Positions 31,731 through 43,247 of a DNA stretch of 64,000 bases are shown here, piece by piece. Source of the stretch: Halioglobus sp. (GTDB taxonomy: Bacteria > Pseudomonadota > Gammaproteobacteria > Pseudomonadales > Halieaceae). Both the position numbers and the translations under genes were made by a program. Where the stretch lies: contig JAQWNG010000034.1 in assembly GCA_029246385.1 (NCBI GenBank), positions 157,141-221,140 of the forward strand. The letters run 5' to 3'. The number at the start of each line of letters is the position of its first letter. The first letter of the stretch is position 1. The notes under the pieces were generated by a model. The model was not told where the DNA came from. It worked only from the letters and a program-made list of their open reading frames with translations, and made no database searches.

Positions 31731-33107
31731 CTAGGAAAAAAATCCGAAGCCGACGGCGAACAGATTTTCGACGGCTCCAATTTGCTTGCGATCGAGTAAA
31801 AATATGATGACATGATCATCAGTTTCTACTTCTACGTGCCGGTGCGCGATGAGAACCTTCTCATCGCGGACGATGGCCCCTATGGTGACGCCTTTTGGCA
31901 GGGTGATATCTTCTAAGCGCCTGCCGACAACCTTAGAGGAGCGAGCATCACCGTGGGCTGTTACCTCGATAGCCTCTGCCGCTCCGCGTCGCAGTGAGTG
32001 CACGTTGCTGATATCACCTTTACGCACATGAGTTAATAGGCTGCCAATTGTAATTTGCTGCGGCGATATGGCGATATCGATTTCGTCGCCGACCAGTTCC
32101 GCATAAGCGGCATTAGTGATTAGCGTTATAACCTTTTTAGCGCCCATCCTTTTAGCTAGCATCGACATCATAATATTGGCTTCATCACTGTTAGTGAGGG
32201 CGCAAAAGACGTCTGTGGCCTCGATGTTTTCGGAGGCAAGCAGCTGGGGTTCGGAGCCACTGCCGTGTAGGACGATACAGTGTTTGAGTCGCTCGGACAG
32301 TGTTCGACAAAGTGCGTAGGACTTCTCGATGAGTTTCACTTGATACCTGTTCTCAAGTTTCTGCGCCAGGGTTGCGCCTATGTTGCCTCCGCCGGCGATC
32401 ATGACGCGTTTGTAAGGCTTGTCGATCTTGCGCAGCTCAGACATCACCGCCTTGATGTTTTCGTTGGCCGCAATGAAAAAAACATCATCATCAATTTCTA
32501 CGACAGTATCGCCTTCAGGGATGATGGCGCGATCCTGACGAAAGATCGCCGCGACCCGCGTGTCCACTGTCGGCATATGCCGGCGAATCTCTTTCAGCTC
32601 ATGGCCGACAATCGGCCCTCCATGGTAGGCTTTTACGGCAACGAGCTGGACTCGGCCCTTGGCAAAATCGAGTACTTGCAGCGCTCCAGGGTTTTCTATT
32701 AGTCGCTGGATGTTTCGTGTGACCAGCTGCTCTGGGCCGATGATGACGTCGACAGGGACATGGTCCCGTGAAAATAGTTGTTCCTGATGCGTTAGATAAT
32801 TGGGTGAGCGAACGCGGCAAATTTTGGTCGGAGTTTTGAATAGTGTATGAGCGACTTGGCAAGCCATCATGTTGATTTCGTCACTATTGGTAACAGCGAC
32901 AAGCATGTCAGCATCTTCAGCGCCCGCTTGATAAAGTGTATTGGGGTGAGACGCGGCTCCGACTACCGTGCCGATATCGAGAAGCTCCGTTAGCGCGCGC
33001 AATTTCTCGGCGTCAGTATCCACGACGGTGATGTCATTTTGTTCGTTGGCCAGATGCTCGGCGAGGGTGCCGCCAACTTGGCCTGCCCCGAGAATGATAA
33101 TTTTCAT
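31731..33107 (-). CDS. trkA: Trk potassium uptake regulator TrkA
   Basis: 458-residue cytoplasmic regulator with two RCK (TrkA-N and TrkA-C) units. The first Rossmann motif is [18 protein letters not shown], the second [18 protein letters not shown] near residue 235, both followed by acidic residues that bind NAD(H). Length equals E. coli TrkA (458). Forms a gene pair with trkH and lies 107 bases after rsmB in the same direction. Confidence 0.97.
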   Translation of the reverse strand: MKIIILGAGQVGGTLAEHLANEQNDITVVDTDAEKLRALTELLDIGTVVGAASHPNTLYQAGAEDADMLVAVTNSDEINMMACQVAHTLFKTPTKICRVRSPNYLTHQEQLFSRDHVPVDVIIGPEQLVTRNIQRLIENPGALQVLDFAKGRVQLVAVKAYHGGPIVGHELKEIRRHMPTVDTRVAAIFRQDRAIIPEGDTVVEIDDDVFFIAANENIKAVMSELRKIDKPYKRVMIAGGGNIGATLAQKLENRYQVKLIEKSYALCRTLSERLKHCIVLHGSGSEPQLLASENIEATDVFCALTNSDEANIMMSMLAKRMGAKKVITLITNAAYAELVGDEIDIAISPQQITIGSLLTHVRKGDISNVHSLRRGAAEAIEVTAHGDARSSKVVGRRLEDITLPKGVTIGAIVRDEKVLIAHRHVEVETDDHVIIFLLDRKQIGAVENLFAVGFGFFS

Positions 33108-33214
33108 GGCTCGATGTGTTCTGGTGACTTAAGAAGACTAAACGTTACCGTTACGATAAAGAAATCGCTCGGTGATTGTAAGCACTGGAGAGGCGCAATT
33201 ATGCACAACTATTA

Positions 33215-34507
33215 TTAGATTTTTTGCAGCGAAGCGAAGAACAGCCCGTCAGTACCGCCGTTTGTTGGCAGCAGTTGGCGGCCGCAGGCGACGGACTGGC
33301 TGCTCGCTATTTCAGTATCATCTAGCGCTGCATCGTCTTGCTCGTCGAGAAAGCGCTGTATTACGCTGCTGTTTTCCTCATTTAGGATGGAGCAGGTTGC
33401 GTACAACAACCGGCCATCGATTTTAAGTAGCGGCCACAGGCCCTGCAGAATACGCAGCTGCTGATCTGCCAGCGGTGCAATATCGCTTTCGCGGCGCAGT
33501 AACTTAACATCAGGGTGCCGGCGAATGACACCGCTGGCCGAGCACGGTGCATCCACTAGAATACGATCAAAACTTGCGGCTTCCAGTGCAGTTGGGGGGC
33601 ATGCCGCATCGCCGGTTATTTCAGTGGCGTTTAGGCCTAGCCGCCGAAGATTTTCCGACACTTTTTGCAGGCGCAGTTTGTCGATATCCATGGCGACAAG
33701 TTCGGCCAGTTTTGGCTGTAACTCCAAGATATGGCATGTTTTGCCGCCCGGCGCAGCACAGGCATCCAGCACGCGTTCTCCTGGCTGGGCGTTTAACAGT
33801 AAGGCTGCCATCTGAGCCGCCTCATCTTGCACGCTCACTTTGCCCGCGCTGAATCCAGGCAGCTTCCAAACATCGATCGGCGCCGTCAACTGTATGGCAT
33901 GCGCGCTCAGGTTACCCGCTTTGGCCCCAATTCCATGCTCTTTAAGACGGTTAAGATAGCCGTCTCTGGAGGTTTCGCTCGAGTTTACCCGCAGAGTCAT
34001 TGGGGGCTGATGGTTGTTGGCGTCGATGATCGCAGCTGCCGCGGCCGGCCACTGCGCGGATATTGTTTGGAATAGCCAGTTTGGATGGCTGACGGCAGCT
34101 GCGTTATCCAGTGCTTGCGTTAACTGTTGGCGTTCACGCAGATAACGCCTTAACACCGCATTAGTCATGCCTTTTGCCCAGTGCTTTTTTAGCGCATGAG
34201 TGGCATCGACGGTGGCGGCGACAGCCGCGTGGTCTGGAACCCGTGTATTGTCTAATTGGTATAGCCCGCAGAGCAGAAGCCCTTGTAAGTCTCGGTCTTT
34301 GTCGCGTAGGGGTTTGTCCAGTAACTGCTTGAGAATTGCGCGGAGTCGAGGGCTCTGACGCAATGTGCCGTAGCTCAACTGCTGCAGTAGGGCGCGGTCT
34401 CGCTCGTCGACATCGTTGAGCTTCTCCGGCAGGACCTGACTTAAGGATAGCCCTCCAATCACCGCCCCGACAGTGCGAGCGGCAGCCGCCCGCACGTCCA
34501 TGCTCAT
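33215..34507 (-). CDS. rsmB: 16S rRNA (cytosine-C5) methyltransferase RsmB
   Basis: 430-residue enzyme that makes m5C967 in 16S rRNA. An N-terminal NusB-like domain (RDRALLQQLSYGTLRQSPRL) is followed by the SAM-binding domain with DACAAPGGKTCHILEL, the DAPCSASGVIRRHPDVK motif and the second cysteine in YATCSI. The start overlaps the end of fmt by four bases. Part of def-fmt-rsmB. Confidence 0.97.
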   Translation of the reverse strand: MSMDVRAAAARTVGAVIGGLSLSQVLPEKLNDVDERDRALLQQLSYGTLRQSPRLRAILKQLLDKPLRDKDRDLQGLLLCGLYQLDNTRVPDHAAVAATVDATHALKKHWAKGMTNAVLRRYLRERQQLTQALDNAAAVSHPNWLFQTISAQWPAAAAAIIDANNHQPPMTLRVNSSETSRDGYLNRLKEHGIGAKAGNLSAHAIQLTAPIDVWKLPGFSAGKVSVQDEAAQMAALLLNAQPGERVLDACAAPGGKTCHILELQPKLAELVAMDIDKLRLQKVSENLRRLGLNATEITGDAACPPTALEAASFDRILVDAPCSASGVIRRHPDVKLLRRESDIAPLADQQLRILQGLWPLLKIDGRLLYATCSILNEENSSVIQRFLDEQDDAALDDTEIASSQSVACGRQLLPTNGGTDGLFFASLQKI

Positions 34508-35490
34508 GTGTTTGCGCTCGCCACAGGCAAAGTGAAGCGTTTACCTGCTGCGAACAATGCGTGGTAGGCGCTGAGGAGTTGGCTCGCCTCTAATGGCTTT
34601 TTGCCCTCCAATTGCAGCACTTCAATGACCAGTTCACCGTTGCCACAACTGACGGTTATACCCTTTTTGTCGGCTCGCAGGATGGTTCCAGGTACTTGCG
34701 CAGCGGCAGTGCGCCCTATTGGACTGGCCTGCCAGATTTTGACGCGCTGCCCGTCTAGCACGCCGTAACAGACAGGGAACGGGTTGAATGCTCGAACCTT
34801 ATAATCCAAGACCAAAGCGCTGTCTTTCCAGTCAATCTGTGCTTCGGGCTTGAGAATTTTATGTGCGTAATTGGCGAGTTCGTCGTCTTGTGGGCGACTG
34901 TGCTGTTGGTGGTGCTCGATAGCGCCTAAAACGTCGCTGAGTAAGGGCGGGCCCAACAGCGCCAGTTCATCATGCAGGTTGCCCGCGGTAGTTCGCGAGC
35001 CTATAGGGCAGCTGACGCAGGCCAGCATCTCGCCAGTATCGAGGCCGGCATTCATTTGCATAATAGTAATGCCAGTAGTGGCATCCCCGGCCTCAATGGC
35101 ACGCTGTATTGGTGCTGCACCGCGCCAGCGCGGCAACAGTGAGGCGTGTACATTGAGGCATCCCAGGCGCGGGGTGTCTAGCACGGCCTGCGGTAAAATC
35201 AGTCCGTAGGCGACGACGACCATCACATCGGCATTGAAGGCCGCTAGCTGCTGCTGTGCCTCCTCAGTTTTTAACGATGCTGGCTGGCATACGGTTAGGC
35301 CAGCGAGTGCCGCCATTTGTTTTACTGGGCTAGCGTTTATTTTGCGGCCTCTTCCCGCGGGTCGGTCCGGCTGCGTATAAACGGCAACAATGTGGTGCTC
35401 GCCCGCGATAAGGCGCTCTAGATGAGACGCGGCAAAATCGGGGGTGCCAGCAAACAGGATGCGCATCGGGGAGGCTGACATTGCTTTCAT
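34504..35490 (-). CDS. fmt: Methionyl-tRNA formyltransferase
   Basis: 328-residue enzyme that formylates initiator Met-tRNA using 10-formyl-[22 protein letters not shown], the catalytic region [20 protein letters not shown] and GLDTGEMLA are present; the C-terminal tRNA-binding domain follows. The ATG at 35490 overlaps the def stop (ATGA); an ATG at 35466 directly before RILFAGTPD is the classic start and is equally possible. Works in sequence with Def, encoded just upstream. Confidence 0.96.
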   Translation of the reverse strand: MKAMSASPMRILFAGTPDFAASHLERLIAGEHHIVAVYTQPDRPAGRGRKINASPVKQMAALAGLTVCQPASLKTEEAQQQLAAFNADVMVVVAYGLILPQAVLDTPRLGCLNVHASLLPRWRGAAPIQRAIEAGDATTGITIMQMNAGLDTGEMLACVSCPIGSRTTAGNLHDELALLGPPLLSDVLGAIEHHQQHSRPQDDELANYAHKILKPEAQIDWKDSALVLDYKVRAFNPFPVCYGVLDGQRVKIWQASPIGRTAAAQVPGTILRADKKGITVSCGNGELVIEVLQLEGKKPLEASQLLSAYHALFAAGKRFTLPVASANT

Positions 35491-35993
35491 GCGCGCTGAC
35501 GTTGGTCTTTTTCCAGCTTCCTGCGAATACGCTGCCGCTTCAGAGGTGATATATAGTCGACAAACAATTTTCCGTTCAGATGGTCAATTTCATGTTGCAG
35601 GCAGACCGCTGCAAGGCCCTCTAATTCGCAGCTGAAAGGCTCTCCGTCACGACCCAGTGCGGTGACAGTTACTTTTTGGGGACGACTGACTGTTTCATAG
35701 AATCCCGGAACAGAAAGGCAGCCTTCATCATACTCATCCAGCTCTGGATCTAGTACGGCGAACTCGGGGTTGAGAAACACCATAGGCGTTGTTTTATCTT
35801 CGGAGATATCCATCACCAACACGCGCAGGTGAATATTCACTTGCGTCGCTGCCAGGCCGATCCCTGGGGCGGCATACATGGTTTCCAGCATATCGTCGAT
35901 CAGTTTGCAGGTGGCCGCAGTCACGCGCTCAACGGGAGTGGCCTTTATGCGGAGGCGAGGGTCGGGGAACTCGAGTATTTCCAGTAATGCCAT
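35487..35993 (-). CDS. def: Peptide deformylase
   Basis: 168-residue metalloenzyme that removes the N-formyl group from new proteins. All three motifs are there: [18 protein letters not shown] (metal cysteine) and QHEIDHLNG (metal histidines and catalytic Glu). The ATG at 35993 gives the family start [15 protein letters not shown]; the frame stays open upstream to 36227 but that extension is unconserved. First gene of def-fmt-rsmB; divergent from the LysM gene. Confidence 0.96.
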   Translation of the reverse strand: MALLEILEFPDPRLRIKATPVERVTAATCKLIDDMLETMYAAPGIGLAATQVNIHLRVLVMDISEDKTTPMVFLNPEFAVLDPELDEYDEGCLSVPGFYETVSRPQKVTVTALGRDGEPFSCELEGLAAVCLQHEIDHLNGKLFVDYISPLKRQRIRRKLEKDQRQRA

Positions 35994-36211
35994 GAGTTTG
36001 TATATCCATTTGGCCATCAGAAGTGGCTGAAATTGGCTGCGAAAATTTATAACATTTGGGCTTGCCAGTTCAAAAAGGCGACAGCAAACTGAACTTAGTA
36101 TACAGGGTGTGATTACGAGCCCGCTAGCGCTGTAGGCGAGGCCTGAGCGGGAAGAGTGTCGATCAACATAAATTGGCAAATGCCAAGTGAGCCATAGAGG
36201 GACGCGAAATA

Positions 36212-37243
36212 ATGAAAATAAAGCCACTATTGATTTGTTTGCTTCTAGTGTCGCTGACCTTTAGCAGCTGGATTCAAGCGGCCGTAGAGCTCAATGACGA
36301 CGTGCCAGAAACCTATAGCGTCAAACAGGGCGACACCCTGTGGGGTATTTCTGGTTTATACCTAAAGAAGCCTTGGCTTTGGCCTGAATTGTGGGACGCT
36401 AACCCGCAAGTTGATAACCCAAACCTGATTTATCCTGGTGATGAGCTCATCCTAATGTGGGTTGATGGTCAGCCTCGCTTGCGCCTGCGCCGGGGAAGGG
36501 AGGTCGCGCTCAGTCCGACTATGCGCGCGAGCCCTCTCAATCGTGCGATTCCTGTCATTCCGCTTGACCAGATTGATCCTTGGTTAAGGCGCAATCGGGT
36601 GATGGCCGCACAGGAAATTAAAAGCTCAGCGTACATCGTTGCCGTTGGTGGTCGGGCCCTGCTTGCGGGCCCCGGGGACACTATTTTCGGTCGTGGCCCT
36701 TTCCCTGACGGTGAGCGCCTTTTCAGCATCTATCGCGCAGGTCAGACTTACATCGACCCAGTGACCAAGGAAGTTCTGGGTTATGAGGCGATTGCTATTG
36801 GCACCGCTAAATTGCTCAGCAGCAACCGGGACGAGGTCACTGAGCTGGAAGTCACCCGCATTGAAGAAGAGGTCCGTATTGGTGACCGATTGCTGCCTAT
36901 AGAGGAGCGCATACTGGACGCCAGTTACCACCCACGTGCTCCAGAGCAGGATATCGTCGGTGGCGTTATGATTGCCGTCGAGGGGGGCTTAACCCAGATT
37001 GGTGACATGAGTATCGTTGTGATTAATAAGGGCAAGCGGGACGGCCTGCAAATTGGCAATGTAGTGGCAGTCTATCAAGCAGGAGAGCACATATTCGATA
37101 GCATATCGCAAACGAATGTGGTCTTGCCGGACACCCGCGCAGGCCTCGCGATGATATTTGAATCCTATGAAAAAGTCAGTTTCGCCATCGTGCTCAGGGC
37201 TACCCGGCCGCTGTCCATCTTTGACCTGATTAAACAGCCGTAA
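36212..37243 (+). CDS. Secreted LysM-domain protein
   Basis: 343 residues. A signal peptide ([22 protein letters not shown], cleavage near residue 23) is followed by one LysM domain (about 34-82, [20 protein letters not shown] and [13 protein letters not shown]) that binds peptidoglycan. The remaining 250 residues have no motif I recognise. A LysM protein beside dprA and def is a conserved gammaproteobacterial arrangement (for example next to dprA in Pseudomonas). Probably periplasmic and involved in the cell wall; function unproven. Confidence 0.9.
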   Translation: MKIKPLLICLLLVSLTFSSWIQAAVELNDDVPETYSVKQGDTLWGISGLYLKKPWLWPELWDANPQVDNPNLIYPGDELILMWVDGQPRLRLRRGREVALSPTMRASPLNRAIPVIPLDQIDPWLRRNRVMAAQEIKSSAYIVAVGGRALLAGPGDTIFGRGPFPDGERLFSIYRAGQTYIDPVTKEVLGYEAIAIGTAKLLSSNRDEVTELEVTRIEEEVRIGDRLLPIEERILDASYHPRAPEQDIVGGVMIAVEGGLTQIGDMSIVVINKGKRDGLQIGNVVAVYQAGEHIFDSISQTNVVLPDTRAGLAMIFESYEKVSFAIVLRATRPLSIFDLIKQP

Positions 37244-37333
37244 CACCCCACCGGAAAACGTAGAGGACAAAACAGCAACTAGGGGGCTTCATGGCCCGCA
37301 CAAACGTTAACGACATAACATCAAGGATGATGT

Positions 37334-38239
37334 ATGAATGTGACCAAAGCAAAGGCCGCGGCTACAGCTGTTGGTGCAATAGCAATCGATATTGACGACG
37401 AGCGCTACCCTGCCCTGTTGCGAGCGATTTACGATCCCCCAGCATTGCTATACGTTCGCGGAGACCCCGCCCCGCTGCTAGAGGCACAGTTGGCGGTGGT
37501 CGGCAGTCGACGCGCCAGCGCTGCTGCTCTGCGATTGGCTCAGGTTTTGAGCGGCCAGTTAGTGAAGACTGGACTGCATATCTGTTCTGGCTTGGCCGTG
37601 GGGGTTGATAGTGCGGCCCATATAGGCGCACTTGAAAGTGGGGGTAAAAGCGTAGCGGTTATGGCGACTGGCATAGACGCGGTCTATCCTCGGAGGCATC
37701 AGATGCTGGCGGGGCAGCTGGAGCAGGCAGGCTGTCTCGTAACGGAATTTCCGCCCGGCACGCCGCCCCTGCGGCAAAACTTTCCCAAACGCAATCGTAT
37801 TATCAGCGGGCTATCTTTGGGGACACTGGTTATTGAGGCGGCTTTGCCCAGCGGATCGTTGATAACTGCGGGGGCCGCCATGGAGCAAGGCCGTGAAGTC
37901 TTTGCCCTGCCCTGGTCCATACTTCATGATGGTGGCCGTGGCTGTCTCAAGCTTATTCGAGACGGCGCGAAGATGGTCCAAGATGCCAATGATATTCTCG
38001 AAGAACTTGGCCCCGTGTATGCTTTGCAGCAGGCCAGTTATGTTGCTTTGTCTCTGGGTAAACGGCACGCGACGCCCAGTCGGTCCTGGTTGCTGACTCT
38101 GGTCGGCTTTGAAGCTGTTGCAGTGGATGAACTGGTAAAACGTAGCGCCCGCCCCGTGGGTCAGGTGTTGGCTGAGCTCTCTGCTTTAGAACTTGCGGGA
38201 CAAGTGGTCAGAACGGCGGGAGGATTTATTCGGTGTTAG
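37334..38239 (+). CDS. dprA: DNA-processing protein DprA, short form
   Basis: 301-residue DprA, which loads RecA on incoming single-stranded DNA in transformation. The Rossmann-like core is complete: VVGSRRAS, SGLAVGVDSAAHIGALE, FPPGTPPLRQNFPKRNRIISG and LPSGSLITAGAAMEQGREV. A C-terminal winged-helix domain (SRSWLLTLVGFEAVAVDELV) is present. The usual N-terminal SAM-like domain of about 70 residues is missing, and only 90 bases separate the gene from the LysM gene, so it is a short form rather than a wrong start. Confidence 0.92.
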   Translation: MNVTKAKAAATAVGAIAIDIDDERYPALLRAIYDPPALLYVRGDPAPLLEAQLAVVGSRRASAAALRLAQVLSGQLVKTGLHICSGLAVGVDSAAHIGALESGGKSVAVMATGIDAVYPRRHQMLAGQLEQAGCLVTEFPPGTPPLRQNFPKRNRIISGLSLGTLVIEAALPSGSLITAGAAMEQGREVFALPWSILHDGGRGCLKLIRDGAKMVQDANDILEELGPVYALQQASYVALSLGKRHATPSRSWLLTLVGFEAVAVDELVKRSARPVGQVLAELSALELAGQVVRTAGGFIRC

Positions 38240-38330
38240 TTGCACTGGGGCTTGCTAAGTGGGCATCACTTGGTAAGCTTTGGCGTTTTTCATCGACGGC
38301 GTTGCCGTAATAGTTAATTGGAGACAATCA

Positions 38331-38834
38331 ATGAGTAAACCATTTGTAGCCATTGTGATGGGATCGGATTCAGACTTGCCGGTGTTGGAGGCCAGTTTTG
38401 ATGTGCTGCGCACATTTGAAATTCCGTTTGAGGCGCGCATAACCTCCGCCCATCGGACGCCTGAAGTGACAAAAACCTATGTGCAGGACGCTGAAAAGCG
38501 CGGCTGCGCAGTTTTTATCGCTGCTGCCGGCATGGCCGCGCACCTCGCCGGTGCTGTCGCGGCGACGACGCTTAAGCCGGTAATCGGAGTGCCAATGAAT
38601 GCGTCACTGGACGGAATGGATGCCTTGTTATCTACAGTGCAAATGCCAGCAGGTATTCCTGTTGCGACAGTTGCGATTGGTAAGGCCGGCGCCAAGAATG
38701 CGGCCTACCTAGCGGCTCAAATGATGTCGCTGGCAGATCCACAGCTTCTGCAAAAGTTGCGCGATGAGCGTGCTGCAAACGCCGATGCGATCTACGCTAA
38801 GGATGCGGCATTGCAGGAAAGACTCAAAGGCTGA
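38331..38834 (+). CDS. purE: N5-carboxyaminoimidazole ribonucleotide mutase PurE
   Basis: 167-residue class I PurE, which converts N5-CAIR to CAIR in purine synthesis. The substrate motif [12 protein letters not shown] and the ITSAHRTPE catalytic histidine loop are present, as is [15 protein letters not shown] [16 protein letters not shown] start at ATG 38331 (GGAG seven bases upstream); the in-frame start at 38280 is unlikely. PurK, which makes its substrate, is not adjacent here as it is in many bacteria. Confidence 0.96.
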   Translation: MSKPFVAIVMGSDSDLPVLEASFDVLRTFEIPFEARITSAHRTPEVTKTYVQDAEKRGCAVFIAAAGMAAHLAGAVAATTLKPVIGVPMNASLDGMDALLSTVQMPAGIPVATVAIGKAGAKNAAYLAAQMMSLADPQLLQKLRDERAANADAIYAKDAALQERLKG

Positions 38835-38840
38835 TTTATT

Positions 38841-39407
38841 GTGCGTTCTCTGTCCGGCTTTCCTCGTGTGGCGGCCGCTGCCTGCGTATTGCGCGCAGGC
38901 GGAGTGATTGCGTGTCCGACGGAGGCCGTGTGGGGCCTCAGCTGCGACCCGAACAATGCGGATGCAGTAGCACATTTGCTGGCGCTCAAGCGGCGACCTG
39001 TGGCCAAAGGTTTAATTTTGGTGGCGGCGACGGAGGGTCAGATAGGGTATTTATTGGCAGGGCTTACCGCACAGCAGCGAGCAACACTCGCGGATAGCTG
39101 GCCCGGACCCGCGACTTGGTTGCTGCCGCATATGGGCCGAGTGCCTGCTTGGGTTTGTGGTGGGCATGCCACGGTGGCGGTGCGTGTGAGCGGACACCCT
39201 GTCGTGAGCGCGCTTTGCTCGGAGTGGGGTGGCCCCTTGGTCTCTACGTCAGCCAACCGTGCGGGTGCGCGCCCGGTGCGCGAAGCCTTTCAGGTTAGGC
39301 GTGTTTTTGGCACCGGCTTGGATTATCTACTGCCCGGAAAGGTTGGCGTCACGGAACGGCCAACGCCTATTCGGGACATAATGAGTGGCCAAATCATCCG
39401 CGATTAG
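38841..39407 (+). CDS. tsaC: Threonylcarbamoyl-AMP synthase TsaC
   Basis: 188-residue YrdC/Sua5-domain protein, short TsaC form, which makes threonylcarbamoyl-AMP for t6A37 in ANN-decoding tRNAs. The motif VIACPTEAVWGLSCDPNN, the KRRPVAKGLILV segment and STSANRAGARP are typical. The start is GTG at 38841, 6 bases after purE. Precedes hemF and aroE as in Pseudomonas. Confidence 0.94.
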   Translation: MRSLSGFPRVAAAACVLRAGGVIACPTEAVWGLSCDPNNADAVAHLLALKRRPVAKGLILVAATEGQIGYLLAGLTAQQRATLADSWPGPATWLLPHMGRVPAWVCGGHATVAVRVSGHPVVSALCSEWGGPLVSTSANRAGARPVREAFQVRRVFGTGLDYLLPGKVGVTERPTPIRDIMSGQIIRD

Positions 39408-39435
39408 TAGGGCTTGTCCGTAAGGGCATCTATAA

Positions 39436-41231
<1,796 letters not shown>

Positions 41232-41335
41232 AGTGGACGGTCTCAGAGCGACAGGCTGCTGTGCTCAATTTTAGCGCTCTCCCCTAGACCTGCAGACGTT
41301 TGCATGGCGGCAGCGCCCAAGTAAGGGCGCGAAGC

Positions 41336-41344
41336 TGTTATAAT
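41336..41344 (+). promoter_or_regulatory. Extended -10 promoter for the zinc-ribbon gene
   Basis: TGTTATAAT fits an extended -10 (TGnTATAAT), 51 bases before the next ATG. The -35 region is poor, as is usual when an extended -10 is present. Confidence 0.45.
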
Positions 41345-41394
41345 ACGGATGTATTAAGACTTGGTCTTCTTCGGCCTTTATTGGAGTATAAAAC

Positions 41395-41691
41395 ATGCAA
41401 ACGGACCGACCTCGCAGGCGCTTTATTGCAGGTGCTGTTTGTCCCCGCTGTGCGCTGATGGATAAGATTTTGCTCGACATGGATACGGATCAGAGGCTTT
41501 GTATAAGCTGCGGTTTCAGCGAAGAGCGGCCGGGTTTGCCTGCGGAAAGCCCCGTTGCGGTGGCGGTTCCGAAAGTAGCGGAGCTCCCCACCCGGGTTAG
41601 TCGGGCTGCGGCGCGAAGAGTAGAAACGCCGGCAGAGCGAGTGACGCTTATTGATCTTCAGGTAGCCGACAGTCAACCAGAGGGCGACTAA
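41395..41691 (+). CDS. YheV-like putative zinc-ribbon protein (DUF2387)
   Basis: 98-residue protein with the YheV signature RRRFIAGAVCPRCALMDKIL and a second pair in RLCISCGFSEE, forming a four-cysteine zinc ribbon of the type C-x2-C...C-x2-C. The C-terminal 45 residues are proline/alanine-rich and look disordered; family members are usually shorter. Function is unknown in any organism as far as I can recall. It has its own likely promoter and a hairpin after it. Confidence 0.8.
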   Translation: MQTDRPRRRFIAGAVCPRCALMDKILLDMDTDQRLCISCGFSEERPGLPAESPVAVAVPKVAELPTRVSRAAARRVETPAERVTLIDLQVADSQPEGD

Positions 41692-41727
41692 TTGGCGCCT
41701 CGTGAGAGGCGGCTGCGCAGGCGCCAA
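41692..41727 (+). terminator. Hairpin after the zinc-ribbon gene
   Basis: Begins one base after the stop: TTGGCGCCT (41692-41700) pairs with AGGCGCCAA (41719-41727); an alternative inner stem GCCTC-GTGA-GAGGC (41697-41710) closes a GNRA loop. No T tract, so termination strength is uncertain. Confidence 0.45.
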
Positions 41728-42086
41728 ATATAAGGGTATCTGCGTCCTGCCCTTGCGCTAATCTTCGACTGTCAGCCTTTGCCGTATATCCGCGCATTGT
41801 CCAGCTGATTGGGACACCTCAAAGTGAAAAATACCAAAGCTTTATAAAGCGATTAACAAAGTAGGATTTATAACTCGGTTCCGCTATAATTCGCGCGTTT
41901 TTGTTGGTAGAGCGGTATCTGCTTCTTCAGAAACACAAGGTAACTGGGTAACTTTCAGCAAAGCGTACGTTCGAGTCCCCTCATAATTTAGGCTCCGACT
42001 AATTGCTATTAGTCCTGTTCCAAGGGCGGCGACCGGTAAACCTGCTGGCTAGGCCACCACATTTTTACTAAATGGAGACATGGGAA
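41728..42086 (+). other. cox operon leader with -10 box and tRNA-like relic
   Basis: No protein gene. A TATAAT at 41885-41890 followed by the GC-rich TCGCGCG resembles stable-RNA promoters, and just after it come GTTGGTAGAGCGG (about 41903-41915) and ACGTTCGAGTCCC (about 41968-41980), which are like tRNA D-arm and T-loop sequences. The stems do not pair and no CCA end is visible, so this is at best a decayed tRNA gene. The coxB ribosome site GGAGA lies at the end. Confidence 0.4.
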
Positions 42087-43232
42087 ATGGGTTTTAAGGC
42101 GAAGCGACTGAGTAGGCTTGTGCTAGGTCCTATGTTGTTGTTCATGAGTGCCATTGCTTTAGCCACCGGCGGCGAAGCAAGTAGTGTCAACATGACGCCT
42201 GGCGTCACAGAGCTCGGCCGGCAAATTTATGACTTGCATATGATTATTCTTTGGATTTGCATAATCATAGGAGTGCTTGTCTTCGGGGTGATGTTTTACT
42301 CGATTATTTTTCATCGCAAATCACGCGGCGTGACACCGGCCACCTTTCATGAGAGCACCACCGTCGAAATTGCGTGGACAGTAGTACCATTTTTTATTCT
42401 GATTGCTATGGCGGTGCCCGCCACCACAACCCTGCTCACCCTTTATGACACGGATGACGCAGAGCTGGATATTTTGATAACCGGCTATCAGTGGAAGTGG
42501 AAATATGAGTACTTAAACGAAGAGGGTGAAAACGTTAGCTTCTTCAGTAATTTAAGCACGCCCCAAGGAGAAGTTTATAACGACGAGGCCAAAGGTGAGT
42601 ATTACTTGCTAGAAGTGGATGAGCCTCTTGTGTTGCCCGTCAATACGAAAGTGCGTTTTTTGGTAACGGCGAACGACGTCATTCACTCGTGGTGGGTGCC
42701 TTCACTAGCAGTTAAGAAAGACGCGATACCAGGATTTATCAACGAAACCTGGGCGCGGCCAACTGAGCAAGGTATATATCGCGGCCAATGCTCGGAGCTG
42801 TGTGGCAAGTCACACGGTTTTATGCCCATCGTCGTTAATGTGGTCAGCAAGGAGGAATATGGCCAGTGGCTTGCGGCAAAACAGACAGAAGCTTCTGATG
42901 TAAAGCAGTTGACCTCACAAGACTTTACTTTGGATGAACTGATGGTGCGCGGTGAATCGGTTTATGACATGAGTTGTCTGGCCTGTCATGGCGCGAATGG
43001 CGAAGGCGGTGTGGGTAATGCAATCGCAGGCAGTTCAGTCGCGACTGGCGACATCAACACACACCTTGAAATAGGCATTAACGGTGTTCCAGGTACAGCC
43101 ATGCAAGCCTTTGGCGGCCAATTGAGTGACGTCGATATGGCCGCGGTGATTACTTACCAGCGCAATGCATTCGGCAATAATATGGGCGAGACCTTGCAGC
43201 CCATTGATGTTTACAATTACAAGGAAGGTTAA
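42087..43232 (+). CDS. coxB: Cytochrome c oxidase subunit II with fused cytochrome c domain (caa3 type)
   Basis: 381 residues from ATG 42087 (GGAGA upstream; the frame also opens at 42072). A signal/first helix, then two membrane helices (MIILWICIIIGVLVFGVMFY and VPFFILIAMAVPATTTLL), then the CuA cupredoxin with VIHSWWVPSL and CSELCGKSHGFMP, which supplies the two Cys, His and Met ligands. The C-terminal 100 residues form a cytochrome c domain with heme site CLACH. Electrons therefore pass from the fused heme c to CuA. First gene of the oxidase operon. Confidence 0.96.
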   Translation: MGFKAKRLSRLVLGPMLLFMSAIALATGGEASSVNMTPGVTELGRQIYDLHMIILWICIIIGVLVFGVMFYSIIFHRKSRGVTPATFHESTTVEIAWTVVPFFILIAMAVPATTTLLTLYDTDDAELDILITGYQWKWKYEYLNEEGENVSFFSNLSTPQGEVYNDEAKGEYYLLEVDEPLVLPVNTKVRFLVTANDVIHSWWVPSLAVKKDAIPGFINETWARPTEQGIYRGQCSELCGKSHGFMPIVVNVVSKEEYGQWLAAKQTEASDVKQLTSQDFTLDELMVRGESVYDMSCLACHGANGEGGVGNAIAGSSVATGDINTHLEIGINGVPGTAMQAFGGQLSDVDMAAVITYQRNAFGNNMGETLQPIDVYNYKEG

Positions 43233-43247
43233 ATGGAGGAGTTAACG

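Noticed and set aside
41895..41990. Functional tRNA gene
   Set aside because: D- and T-loop-like motifs exist, but acceptor, anticodon and T stems do not pair and no CCA end is seen.
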